Source of the DNA: Candidatus Corynebacterium avicola
GTDB lineage: Bacteria > Actinomycetota > Actinomycetes > Mycobacteriales > Mycobacteriaceae
Direction of reading: 5' to 3'
Assembly: GCA_019114135.1 (NCBI GenBank)
Contig: DXGC01000077.1
Location: 50,744-114,743 of the forward strand
Length of the DNA: 64,000 nucleotides
Below are positions 49,857 through 59,382 of this stretch, piece after piece; position 1 is the stretch's first letter, and every line of letters begins with the position of its first letter. A model generated the notes under the pieces. That model was given only the letters and a program-made list of their open reading frames with translations, did not search any database and was not told the DNA's origin. Position numbers and translations under genes: made by a program.

Positions 49857-50642
49857 ATGGAAATTGTCATCCTCCCCGACACCACCTCCGCCGGGGAACT
49901 CATCGGCCAAGCCATCACCGACCTGCTGCGGGAGAACCCCGCCGCAGTCCTCGGCCTGGCCACCGGGTCATCACCGCTGCCGATCTACGACGACCTGGCT
50001 GCACGATTCGACCGCGGCGAGGTCTCCTTCGCCCGCGCCACGGCCTTCACCCTCGACGAGTACGTCGGCCTGGAAGCCGACCACCCGGAGCGCTACGCCA
50101 ACGTCATCCGCCGCGAGTTCACCTCCCGCGTCGACTTCGCCGACGACGCAGTGCACGGGCCGGACGGTCTGGCGGATGACCTCGCCGCCGCCGGTCCGTC
50201 CTACGATGCCGCCATCGTCGCGGCCGGTGGGGTCGACCTGCAGATCCTCGGCATCGGCACCGACGGCCACATCGCCTTCAATGAGCCCAGTTCCTCGCTG
50301 GCGTCCAGGACCCGGATCAAGACGTTGACTCCGCAGACCCGGGAAGACAACGCCCGGTTCTTCGACGGCGACATCGACGCGGTACCGACGCACTGCCTTA
50401 CCCAGGGCCTGGGCACGATCATGGAGGCCCGGCACGTGGTGCTCATCGCCGATGGTGCGGCGAAGGCCGAGGCGGTGCGCCAGCTCGCCGAAGGCGCTGT
50501 CAGCGCTTTCTGGCCGGCGACGATCCTGCAGCACCACCCGCACGTCACCGTGGTGATCGACGAGGCAGCGGCGTCCCGTCTGCAGCTCGCCGACTACTAC
50601 CGGCACGTGTACGCGTCGAAGCCGACCTGGCAGGGGGTGTGA
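49857..50642 (+). CDS. nagB: glucosamine-6-phosphate deaminase
   Basis: GLATGSSPLPIYDDL, TFTLDEYVGL-like, LGIGTDGHIAFNEPSSSLASRTRIKTL. Confidence 0.96.
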   Translation: MEIVILPDTTSAGELIGQAITDLLRENPAAVLGLATGSSPLPIYDDLAARFDRGEVSFARATAFTLDEYVGLEADHPERYANVIRREFTSRVDFADDAVHGPDGLADDLAAAGPSYDAAIVAAGGVDLQILGIGTDGHIAFNEPSSSLASRTRIKTLTPQTREDNARFFDGDIDAVPTHCLTQGLGTIMEARHVVLIADGAAKAEAVRQLAEGAVSAFWPATILQHHPHVTVVIDEAAASRLQLADYYRHVYASKPTWQGV

Positions 50643-51847
50643 ACCACATGATCCTCACCGCTTCTGCGGTGGTCACCGGGGATGAAGTGTTGCGTCCCGG
50701 ATGGGTCGAGGTCACGGGTTCCGTGGTCACCGCGGTAGGCTCTGGTCAGCCACAGTCGGGTAGCGATGTGCAAGACCTGGGCGACGCCACGATCGTCCCC
50801 GGCTTCGTCGACACCCACGTCCACGGCGGTGGCGGCGGAGCCTTCCCGGACTGCGCCACCGACCCTTCTGCTGTTGCCACCAGCATCGACACCCACGCCC
50901 GGCATGGCACCACCTCGATCATCGCCTCGTTGGTGTCCGCCCACCCGGGTGACTTGCTACGCCAGGTCGAGACACTCGCCCCGCAGGTCGCCGACGGCAC
51001 GTTGGCGGGCATCCACCTGGAGGGCCCGTGGTTGTCCACGCACAAGTGCGGTGCGCACGACCCGACCGCGCTGCGGGCGCCGGACACTGCGGAGATCTCC
51101 CGGGTCTTCGACGCCGCCGACGGGACGATCCGGATGGTCACCATCGCGCCCGAGCTCGACGGCGCCCTGGACGCCATCACGCAGGTCGTCGAAGAGGGGG
51201 CGGTCGCCGCGGTCGGACACACCGACGCCACCTACGATCAGACCGTGGCGGCGATCGAGGCCGGTGCGAGGGGCGGAACGCACCTGTTCAACGCGATGCG
51301 TCCGGTGCACCACCGCGAGCCGGGGCCGGTAACTGCGCTGGTCGAGGACCCGCGCGTGACGGTGGAGATGATCGGCGACGGGGTGCACCTGCACCCGGCG
51401 GTGTACCGGAACGTGTGCGCCCGGGTCGGTGCGGATTCGTCTGGCGCGGGCCGGGTCTCCCTGGTCACCGATGCGATGGCGGCAGCCGGCATGCCGGACG
51501 GCGCCTACCACCTCGGGGCGATGTCTGTGGACGTCGTCGACGGCATCGCCAGGATCGCCGGGACCGACACCATCGCTGGCAGCACCGCGACGATGGACCA
51601 GCTCTTCCGCTTCGCGCTGGCCAATGCCCAGGATGCCGGTGAGGACCCGGAGGACGGAGCCCTGCTCACTGCAGTCCAGCAAACCTCGCTGACCCCTACC
51701 CGCGCACTGGGGCTACCCGCTACAGGAATCCAGCCAGGAGCCCGGGCTGACCTGGTCGTCCTCACCACACCGGACGCTGATACAGCCGACGACGTCCCCT
51801 GCACGCTCGAGGTCAGCGCAGTGCTCCGGGCCGGCGAGTGGGTCTAG
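50639..51847 (+). CDS. nagA: N-acetylglucosamine-6-phosphate deacetylase
   Basis: VPGFVDTHVHGGGGGAFPD, GIHLEGPWLS, GHTDATYDQ, HLFNAMRPVHHREPG; start GTG 50639 or ATG 50648. Confidence 0.95.
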   Translation: MNHMILTASAVVTGDEVLRPGWVEVTGSVVTAVGSGQPQSGSDVQDLGDATIVPGFVDTHVHGGGGGAFPDCATDPSAVATSIDTHARHGTTSIIASLVSAHPGDLLRQVETLAPQVADGTLAGIHLEGPWLSTHKCGAHDPTALRAPDTAEISRVFDAADGTIRMVTIAPELDGALDAITQVVEEGAVAAVGHTDATYDQTVAAIEAGARGGTHLFNAMRPVHHREPGPVTALVEDPRVTVEMIGDGVHLHPAVYRNVCARVGADSSGAGRVSLVTDAMAAAGMPDGAYHLGAMSVDVVDGIARIAGTDTIAGSTATMDQLFRFALANAQDAGEDPEDGALLTAVQQTSLTPTRALGLPATGIQPGARADLVVLTTPDADTADDVPCTLEVSAVLRAGEWV

Positions 51848-51872
51848 GCGCGGCAGTCCCTGCGCCCGACGA

Positions 51873-51935
51873 GAAATAACCACGCCTAGGGGTACGCTTT
51901 CGGGCTGAAACCGTACCCCTAGGCGTGGTTATTTC
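51873..51935. repeat. long perfect inverted repeat (24-bp arms) between convergent nagA and SGNH hydrolase
   Basis: GAAATAACCACGCCTAGGGGTACG (51873-51896) / CGTACCCCTAGGCGTGGTTATTTC (51912-51935), 15-nt loop containing inner TTTC/GAAA pairing. Confidence 0.9.
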
Positions 51936-51965
51936 GTGCTGGAGGAGGGTCACCGCGGACGGGGC

Positions 51966-53328
51966 CTACTTCCGGATGATCGCCAGGTCCACGGCGTCCG
52001 CCATCGCCTGGTAGCCGGCGGGGTTCGGGTGCAGGCGGTCCGGGCTGGAGTAGTCGGCGCGCATGACCGCGTGGTTGTTCGGGTCGCGCAGGGCAGCGTC
52101 GAAGTCCACGAAGCCGTCGGCCAGGTCCTGGGTACGGATCCAGTCGTTGATCTCGTTGCGGATCCGGTTGCTGTTCGGCGCCAGCAACGTGCCGTCCACC
52201 AGGGCGTCCGACGCCGGGACGATCGTCCCCAACCAGATCTTCTTGCCCTGGGCGCGCGCCTGACGGATCAGGTCCTTGTAACCGGCGATCATCTTGTCGG
52301 TGGTGACCAACGGGTTCAGCCCCAGGTCATTGATGCCGATCAACACGAGCGCACCGTAGACACCCGGCAGGTCCAGGGCGTCCCGCTTGAAGCGGTCGAC
52401 ACCGGCAGCGCCGAGGAACAGCGGCTCAGCATTGACCAGCAGCTGGTTGCTACCGATACCGGCGTTGACCACGGAGACCGGGGCACCCTCGTCGCTGAGA
52501 CGGCGCTGCAGGGCGTCCGGGTAACGGTGGTTGGTGTCGTTGACCGCGGCGTCCGACGGGATCGGCACGCGACCGGAACCGACGAAGCCATCGGTGATGG
52601 AATCACCGAAGGCGACGATCGCGCCGGCATCCTGGGACGCCTCGACGGACAGGCCGGTGACGTACTGCCAGGCGCCGACCTTCTGGGAGTAGGCGCGTCC
52701 GGAGGTCTCGGAGGTCTTGTCGCCGGAACCGACCGGGGACATGTAGGACGTGGCGTTGGCGTTCCAGTGCTGCGTCGGCGGGCCGACAGGACCCTTGACG
52801 TGCATGCTGACCAGCAGAGGCTCGAAGGTGGTGACGTTGAGGTCGGTAGCGTCGCTGGTGATCTCCTGCCCCGGGCTGCAGGGTCACCGACCGGGAGCCG
52901 GAGAAGGTCACCGGCACGATTCCCTCGGCGGACGCGCCGTTGACCTGCTGGCCGGCAGTGACCTTGTTGAAGGTCACCGGGGTGACGCCGTAGCGGTTCG
53001 ACAGCTTGATCTTCGCCTTACCTCCCGACAGGTGCGGGGTGATGGCCATGCGCAAGCTCTGGTCCTGGATGAAGGACGGACTGGGGTTGAAGTTCGCGTC
53101 GATCGGTGTGACGGCGTCGGTCGGTGCGGTGGCCCAGGAGGAGACGAAATGGTCCTGCTGCCCGGTGGATGTGTCCGTGCCCGTTGTCGCGACGCCCGCA
53201 CCCGCGACGGGTACGGTCACGGCGGCGACGGCCATTCCGGTGCTGAGCGTGGCGGCCATGACAGCAACGCTGCCGCGGCGGACCAGTGAGGCCCGATTCG
53301 AGGTGGGCCGGTTGTTCAGGGCAGTCAT
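51966..53328 (-). pseudogene. secreted SGNH/GDSL hydrolase, frameshifted
   Basis: N-terminal part in ORF 52603..53400 (signal peptide, DHFVSSWATAPTD) and catalytic part in ORF 51966..52805 (IVAFGDSITDGF, GINDLG); +1 nt in C4 run at 52869-52872. Confidence 0.75.
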
Positions 53329-53467
53329 GATGTTCGTCCGATCTGCAGGTGCAGCCCCTCTCCTCCGGGAGCCACAAACAAGTTTCAGCAAACTATACAT
53401 CCGGGTGTGACCGAATCAACGGCGAATCGGTGGGGATTGTTTTAGGCAGCAATGCGACAATGGGGAA

Positions 53468-54544
53468 ATGACACAGAGGATTACCGTCATCGGCGCCGGC
53501 GTCATCGGGCTGAGCTGCGCACACGAACTTGCCGAGGCAGGCCACGAGGTCACGGTCGTCGCCGACCGGGGCCCGGGCGACACCGTCTCCACCGTCGCCG
53601 GTGGCCTGTGGTTCCCCTACCGCTCGGAGAAGTCCGAGCTCGCGGACCACCTGCTGGAGCGTTCCCTGACCCGCTTCGCCGAGCTCGCCGACCTGGCCGA
53701 GCAGGCTGAGGCTGCCGCAGAGGACGAGGACAACGACCTCGACGAGGACTCCGCGGCCCTCATCGACTTCGATGACGACGTCCCGCCGGTGCTGATGTCC
53801 CGCGGCACGGTGCGCGAGCGCCTGGACCCGCCGGACCGCGACTGGATCGACCCGGTGTCCTCCGTCCTCGGCGATGACTCCGTCGAGCTGGTACCTGGCG
53901 GTGTCACGGCGACGCTTCCGATGATCAACACCCCCGCCTACCTCGCCTGGTTGATGGATGTCTGCCGGGTCGCCGGTGTGGCCTTCACGTGGCGCACCGT
54001 CGAGTCGCTCGAGTCGTTGGTCCTGGACATCGGGACGGCGGAGCGTCCTGATGCGGTGGTGCTCTGCACCGGTATCCGTGGTGGCGAACTGCTCGGCGGC
54101 GACGACGAGGTCACCCCGATTCGTGGCCAGCTGATCCTCATGGCCAACGGCGAGGGCGAGAACAAGCTCACCGAGTGGATCACCGACACCGACGACGTCG
54201 ACGCACAGGTCTACGTGCTGCCGCGCGGCGAGGACGTCGTGGTCGGCGGCGTCTCGGAGGTCGACTCCTGGGACGACCAGCCGAACGCGGAAACCGCCGA
54301 GGCGATCCTGGACCGCGCAGAGACGTTGGTCCCGGAACTGAAGGAGCTGCCGATCATCGGCCACGGCGCAGGGCTGCGACCGGGACGCACGACGATCCGG
54401 CTGGGCCACCTCACCGACGACGAGGTCCCCGGCGGACTGCCGTACGGCGTGCCGGTCATCGCCGCCTACGGTCACGGTGGCGCCGGGGTGACCCTGTCGT
54501 GGGGCACCGCCGAACGCGTGGCTGAGCTGGTCGGGGCACTCTAG
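53468..54544 (+). CDS. D-amino-acid oxidase-like FAD oxidoreductase
   Basis: ITVIGAGVIGLSCAHELAEAGHEVTVV, GLWFPYR, GAGLRPGRTTIRL, AYGHGGAGVTLSWGTA. Confidence 0.88.
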   Translation: MTQRITVIGAGVIGLSCAHELAEAGHEVTVVADRGPGDTVSTVAGGLWFPYRSEKSELADHLLERSLTRFAELADLAEQAEAAAEDEDNDLDEDSAALIDFDDDVPPVLMSRGTVRERLDPPDRDWIDPVSSVLGDDSVELVPGGVTATLPMINTPAYLAWLMDVCRVAGVAFTWRTVESLESLVLDIGTAERPDAVVLCTGIRGGELLGGDDEVTPIRGQLILMANGEGENKLTEWITDTDDVDAQVYVLPRGEDVVVGGVSEVDSWDDQPNAETAEAILDRAETLVPELKELPIIGHGAGLRPGRTTIRLGHLTDDEVPGGLPYGVPVIAAYGHGGAGVTLSWGTAERVAELVGAL

Positions 54545-56037
54545 CGGGACGTGTCTCCGGCGTCCTTCGTCATCCGCTTCTCCATGTTCCGGGTGATGAC
54601 CTTGTCGTCATACTCGGGGACGAAGGTGGAGCAGATGACACCGGTGATGAAGGCGACCGGCGCGGACAGTGCCAGGAGCACCGCCACCGTCTGACTGCCA
54701 CCGACCAGCACCGGCAGGTTGGTGAGAATGATCGTGCAGGCGGTGGCCAGTCCGAGGAAGGCCAGGACGGGGGCGATCGTCTTCTTCCAGGCGGAGAGCT
54801 TCAGCTCGGGGCGGGAACGGAAGTAGACGATCACGGCCACCGACACCAGCAGCATGAGGATGACGATGGTGAAGGTCGCCAGGCCGGAGAACCAGGTGAA
54901 GATCTCGGCCACCGGGTCCATGCCGACGATGGCGCAGACCACGGTGAGAATGGCGATGGTGCTGGTCTGCACGATGGACGACATGTGCGGCGAGCGGTAG
55001 GTCAGGTGCACGGCGCGCAGCTTCCGCGGCAGGCCACGCTTGTGGGAGATGGCGTGCTGGTAGCGGGTCAGCACGTTGTGGAACGACAGGACGCAGGCGA
55101 AGAGGCTGGTCAGCAGCAGGACGTCGACCACCGGGCCGGCCCAGGCGCCGAGGTAGTTCTCTGCGGTGGTGGCGATCATGCCGTCCGGGTCGGACGTCGC
55201 GGCGTCCAGCACGGAACCGGTCCCCCACGCCTGGACGATGGCCCAGCCGGAAACGGTGTAGAAGATGCCGATGATGGCCACGGAGATGTAGGTCGCCCGC
55301 GGGATCGTGCGGTCCGGGTCGCGGGCCTCGGAACGGAACACGGTCGTGGACTCGAAGCCGATGAAACCGGCCATGGCCAGCATCAGACCGACACCCATTG
55401 AGCCGGAGAAGATGTTCTCCGGGAGGAAGGGGTCGACGTTGAGCCCCTCAGCGCCTCCGCGTCCTGCGACCACCATGTCGATGACCACGACGATGGCGAT
55501 CTCGGCGATGAGCAGGACGCCCAGAGCCTTGGAGCTCAGCTCGATGCTGCGGTAGCCGAGGTAGCCGACGACCCCGGCGGTGGCCAGGGAGAACACCCAC
55601 CAAGGGATACTCACCAGCGGTTCGACGAGAAGCGAGAGCTGGGCACCGAGGAAGCCGTAGACGGCGAACTGGATGGCGGTGTAGGTCAGCAGGGCGAGGT
55701 AGGCGGTGCCCATACCGAGGCGTCGGCCGAAGACGGTCTCCACGTAGGAGTAGAAGGCGCCGGGTTCGTCGATGAACTTCGACATGGTGGTCAGGCCGAC
55801 GGAGAAGAGGATGAGGATGGCCGCGCCCACGGCGTACATCGTGGGGTAGCCGGCACCGTTGCCGGAGGCCATGCCGATCGGCAGGGCGCCGCCGATGACG
55901 GTCAGCGGGGCGGCCGCGGCAATGACCATGAAGACGATGGAGGACGTGGTCAGCGAGCCGCTGGACAGGTTCGTGGCGGATTCAGTGGATGCGGCAGCCT
56001 TGTTGTCTGTCGTCGCTGGTGAGGTGTGCTGGGACAT
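54541..56037 (-). CDS. APC family amino acid/amine permease
   Basis: IVFMVIAAAAPLTVIGGALPIGMASGNGAGYP; ~12 TM. Confidence 0.9.
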   Translation of the reverse strand: MSQHTSPATTDNKAAASTESATNLSSGSLTTSSIVFMVIAAAAPLTVIGGALPIGMASGNGAGYPTMYAVGAAILILFSVGLTTMSKFIDEPGAFYSYVETVFGRRLGMGTAYLALLTYTAIQFAVYGFLGAQLSLLVEPLVSIPWWVFSLATAGVVGYLGYRSIELSSKALGVLLIAEIAIVVVIDMVVAGRGGAEGLNVDPFLPENIFSGSMGVGLMLAMAGFIGFESTTVFRSEARDPDRTIPRATYISVAIIGIFYTVSGWAIVQAWGTGSVLDAATSDPDGMIATTAENYLGAWAGPVVDVLLLTSLFACVLSFHNVLTRYQHAISHKRGLPRKLRAVHLTYRSPHMSSIVQTSTIAILTVVCAIVGMDPVAEIFTWFSGLATFTIVILMLLVSVAVIVYFRSRPELKLSAWKKTIAPVLAFLGLATACTIILTNLPVLVGGSQTVAVLLALSAPVAFITGVICSTFVPEYDDKVITRNMEKRMTKDAGDTSR

Positions 56038-56051
56038 GAGGGAGAGACCTT

Positions 56052-57314
56052 TCAGGCACTGTGGGTGTTGACGACACGGGAGATGTTGGTGACGTGGTTG
56101 TCCTTCGGGATGCGCGGTGCGTCCGTGGTCGGGTAGTCGAAGGACGCAGGACGCAACGACGACTCCCCGGAGATGGCGAGCTCGGCGCTGATACGCCCGT
56201 ATACGGGGGCGAACTTCATACCGTTTCCGCTCATACCGGTGGCGATGGTGACCGCCCCGTTCGACCCGGGCACGGTCGAGAGGATCGGGGCATGGTCGGC
56301 GGTGAAGCCGTCGTGGTGCAGGGTCAGTCGCACCGGGTCATCGAGGACGCCGTCGAAGAAGGCGGAGGAACGCTCGGCGAAAACCTCCGTTAGCACCTCG
56401 GGCAGCACGCCGGTGCGCAACTCCTCCAGACCGTCGGGCGTGGCTGCGGCGCCGCTGAAGTCGCCGTGGGAGATCTTCACGCTGTAGCCGTCGAGACTCG
56501 GGGCACCGTAGCAGTGCCACACCGTGCCGCCTGAGGTGGTGATGTCGCGCATGAAGATGGGCAGGTTCTCCGGCAGGAAGTCGGCGATCTGCAGCGGGAG
56601 GTACCAGGTCAGCGGGAGGGTGTGCACCGTGACGTGCTCGGCGAGGTCCGGGTAGAGGTCGGCAGCCCAGGAGCCGTTGGCCACGATGACCTTGCCGGCG
56701 GTGACCTCGACGGGCCCGTCGGCACCGTCCACACGGATCACGGTGGTGCCGTCCTCCCCCACCCCGGGTTCCACGGCGAGGACGCGGGTGCCGTCCCACA
56801 GGGTGGCTCCGGCGTCGAGAGCGAGCTGTTGGGCGGTGGCGACGGCGAGTTCGGGACGGATCCCGCCGCCAGCCGGGTCGATGATGGCGACGTCGGGGTC
56901 GGCACCCTCCGGTGCCGCAGCGAAGGCCGGGTAGCGTTCGGCCAGCTGCTCGGCGTCAAGGACCTCGTGGTCCAGTCCATGGGCGTTGATGACCTCCATG
57001 GTCTCGACCATGGTCGGGAAATCGGCCGGGGCGACACTGATCGCGCCGACGGGAAGGAAGACGTCCCGTCCGGTACGTTCGTTGAGCTCGCACCACATGC
57101 GACGGGCCTCCTGGACCAGCGGGATGTAGACGCCGCCTTCCTTGAGGGCGACGCGGAGCAGACGCGATTCGCCGGAGTAGGAACCCTTGGTGTGGATGCG
57201 TCCGAAGCGTTCGATGCCGAGGACGCTGGCGTCCGGTGCGAGTTCGGTGAGCTGCCAGAGCGCCATCGATCCGATGGAGCCGCAGCCGATGACGACGTAA
57301 TCGTAGTGTTTCAT
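56052..57314 (-). CDS. FAD-dependent oxidoreductase, sarcosine oxidase/N-methyltryptophan oxidase (SolA)-like
   Basis: YDYVVIGCGSIGSMALWQLTE, GSYSGESRLLRVAL, TIATGMSGNGMKFAPVYGRI. Confidence 0.85.
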   Translation of the reverse strand: MKHYDYVVIGCGSIGSMALWQLTELAPDASVLGIERFGRIHTKGSYSGESRLLRVALKEGGVYIPLVQEARRMWCELNERTGRDVFLPVGAISVAPADFPTMVETMEVINAHGLDHEVLDAEQLAERYPAFAAAPEGADPDVAIIDPAGGGIRPELAVATAQQLALDAGATLWDGTRVLAVEPGVGEDGTTVIRVDGADGPVEVTAGKVIVANGSWAADLYPDLAEHVTVHTLPLTWYLPLQIADFLPENLPIFMRDITTSGGTVWHCYGAPSLDGYSVKISHGDFSGAAATPDGLEELRTGVLPEVLTEVFAERSSAFFDGVLDDPVRLTLHHDGFTADHAPILSTVPGSNGAVTIATGMSGNGMKFAPVYGRISAELAISGESSLRPASFDYPTTDAPRIPKDNHVTNISRVVNTHSA

Positions 57315-58498
57315 CAGGCCAGCTCCGGGGAGTCCCAGACGGGCAGGACGGTGCCGATGTCCTCGGCGACGGCACGTCGGTACAGGGTGGTCGCCCAGGC
57401 GACGTCCTCGACCGGCATGCCACCGACGGAGTAGATGACGATGTCGTCGTCGGAGCGGCGTCCGGCGACCTCACCGTTGATGACGTCGGCGAGGTCAGCG
57501 GCACCGTCGGTGAGCGTGCCGTCCGCCTCGAGGGCGAGGAACTTGTTGCCGATGATGCCGACGGTCTCGTAGGCGTCCTCGCCGAATTCCTCGCGCCAGC
57601 ACTCGTAGAGGCTGCGGTTGTCCAGGACGAGGCGTCCGGCACCGGAGGAGAGCCACTCGTCCGGCATGTTGAGGCAGGCCGGTGCGGAGACGAAGGCTCC
57701 GGGTGAGAGCCACGACGGGTCGAGGACCGGGTAGTTGGACGCTCCGGCGGGCGCGGTGGTGGTGTAGGCGATGACCTCCGCGTCGCGGACGGCCTCCTCC
57801 TCGGTGTCCACGACCTCGATGGTGGTGAACTGCGGCAGGGCCTCCTTGACCCAGGCGACGAAGGAGTCGATGCCGGACCGGCTGCGGCCCTTGATCTTCA
57901 CGGTGTCCAGCGTCGGTACGCCGGCGGCGAAGGCCTCGAGGGCGGTCTTGCCCATCACGCCGGGACCGACGACCGCGGCGACGGTGGCGCCGGGCTTCGC
58001 GAGGTTGCGGGCGCCGACGCCGGAGACCGCGCCGGTGCGGTAGGACGACAGGAGGTTACCGTTCATGATAGCCAACGGGGCGCCGGTGTCGGCATCGTTG
58101 AGGACGAAGGTGTGGATCGAGCGGGGCAGGCCGTTGGCGCGGTTCTCGACGTTGGAGCCGTACCACTTCACGCCGGAGGTGTGGAAGTCTCCGCCGAGGT
58201 AGGCAGGCATGGCCATGAAGCGCCGGTCGGGGCCGTTCTTCGGCATGCGCGGGTGCGGGGACTCGTCGGGGAACATGACCATGGCGCCGTGGGAGTTGTT
58301 GTTGCCGCCGGCCATGCGGTAGTCACCCTTGCCGAGCAGGGAGAACATCTCCTCCATGGTGTCGACGCAGGCGGGCATGTCCTTGACGCCGGCGGCGATC
58401 ATGTCGGGTTCGCTGAAGTAGCGGGTCTCGAGCCGGGTGGCGGTGGGTGCTGTCTGAGCTTCGGGGGCTGTGGTTGCTGTGGGTGCGGTGACTGTCAT
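57314..58498 (-). CDS. ornithine cyclodeaminase/mu-crystallin family protein
   Basis: AMPAYLGGDFHTSGVKWYGSN, AVVGPGVMGKTALEAFAAG; overlaps the SolA-like gene start. Confidence 0.85.
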   Translation of the reverse strand: MTVTAPTATTAPEAQTAPTATRLETRYFSEPDMIAAGVKDMPACVDTMEEMFSLLGKGDYRMAGGNNNSHGAMVMFPDESPHPRMPKNGPDRRFMAMPAYLGGDFHTSGVKWYGSNVENRANGLPRSIHTFVLNDADTGAPLAIMNGNLLSSYRTGAVSGVGARNLAKPGATVAAVVGPGVMGKTALEAFAAGVPTLDTVKIKGRSRSGIDSFVAWVKEALPQFTTIEVVDTEEEAVRDAEVIAYTTTAPAGASNYPVLDPSWLSPGAFVSAPACLNMPDEWLSSGAGRLVLDNRSLYECWREEFGEDAYETVGIIGNKFLALEADGTLTDGAADLADVINGEVAGRRSDDDIVIYSVGGMPVEDVAWATTLYRRAVAEDIGTVLPVWDSPELA

Positions 58499-58546
58499 GA
58501 GCCCATGGAACAATCCCTGTGTTTCGTGCCCGTTGCGTCGCAGATT

Positions 58547-58572
58547 CGTTTTTGTACACGTGTAGAAAAACG
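58547..58572. promoter_or_regulatory. 26-bp palindromic putative TetR operator
   Basis: CGTTTTTGTACACGTGTAGAAAAACG, one mismatched pair only; between tetR and the OCD-like gene. Confidence 0.7.
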
Positions 58573-58609
58573 TGTGTCGTGCAGGTTTACAGGGTGCGGG
58601 TGCATGGAC

Positions 58610-59224
58610 TCATGCGGTGCGGAGTCGGCGGATCAGTCGGTCGAGCTGTCCCGTCAGGCGTTCCGGCGACGATTCCTCCTGATGCAGCGCCGCCCAGACC
58701 TGCGCCCCCATGAGCAGGGTCATGAGCTCGTCGATGATGTCTTCCGGTGCCGTGGCGCGGGCCTGGCCACCGAGTTCACCGTCCGCCTCCGCTTCGGCGA
58801 GCCGGTCGAGGAAGTGACCACGCCAGCCTGCCATGCGGTCAGCGTGGATCGCCGCCTCGTCCTCGTGGGTGATGGCCCGTTGCCAGAAGGCGGTGACCAC
58901 GCGAGCCTCGGCGCGACGGGTGTCGTCGAGCGGAAGGATCTCCAGGGCCAGACGCTCCAGCCCAGCCAGACCGCGGCGGCCGTCTTCATCTTCCTTGTCG
59001 CCCAAAAGCGCGCGGTCGTTCGTCGCTGCGTAGATGAACTCGAAGGCGGCAGTGACGACGGCATCCTTGCCCGGGAAGTAGTAGCGCAGCAGGCCGTTGG
59101 AGTAGCCGGTCGCCTCGGCGATACGCCTGGTGGTGACGGCGTCGAGGCCTTCATCGGCGATGAGGCGCCACACCGAACTGATGATCTCGCGGCGGCGGGC
59201 GTCATGGTCAACTGTCGGGGGCAC
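58610..59224 (-). CDS. TetR family transcriptional regulator
   Basis: RRREIISSVWRLIADEGLDAVTTRRIAEATGYSNGLLRYYFPGKDAVV; GTG start at 59224 inferred. Confidence 0.88.
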   Translation of the reverse strand: MPPTVDHDARRREIISSVWRLIADEGLDAVTTRRIAEATGYSNGLLRYYFPGKDAVVTAAFEFIYAATNDRALLGDKEDEDGRRGLAGLERLALEILPLDDTRRAEARVVTAFWQRAITHEDEAAIHADRMAGWRGHFLDRLAEAEADGELGGQARATAPEDIIDELMTLLMGAQVWAALHQEESSPERLTGQLDRLIRRLRTA

Positions 59225-59382
59225 GCGGCCGATCTTAGTCGGGTGCGGTGGCACACCGGAGGCGGGAACACCCGCTATTCCGATAAAGGGAAACCCTTGG
59301 GCGACAAAGTCTTTTCTATATGGACCCGATAACCACGCTTGCATAATATTGTGCTCCACATCACAACCAAGGAGGCCCTCGC

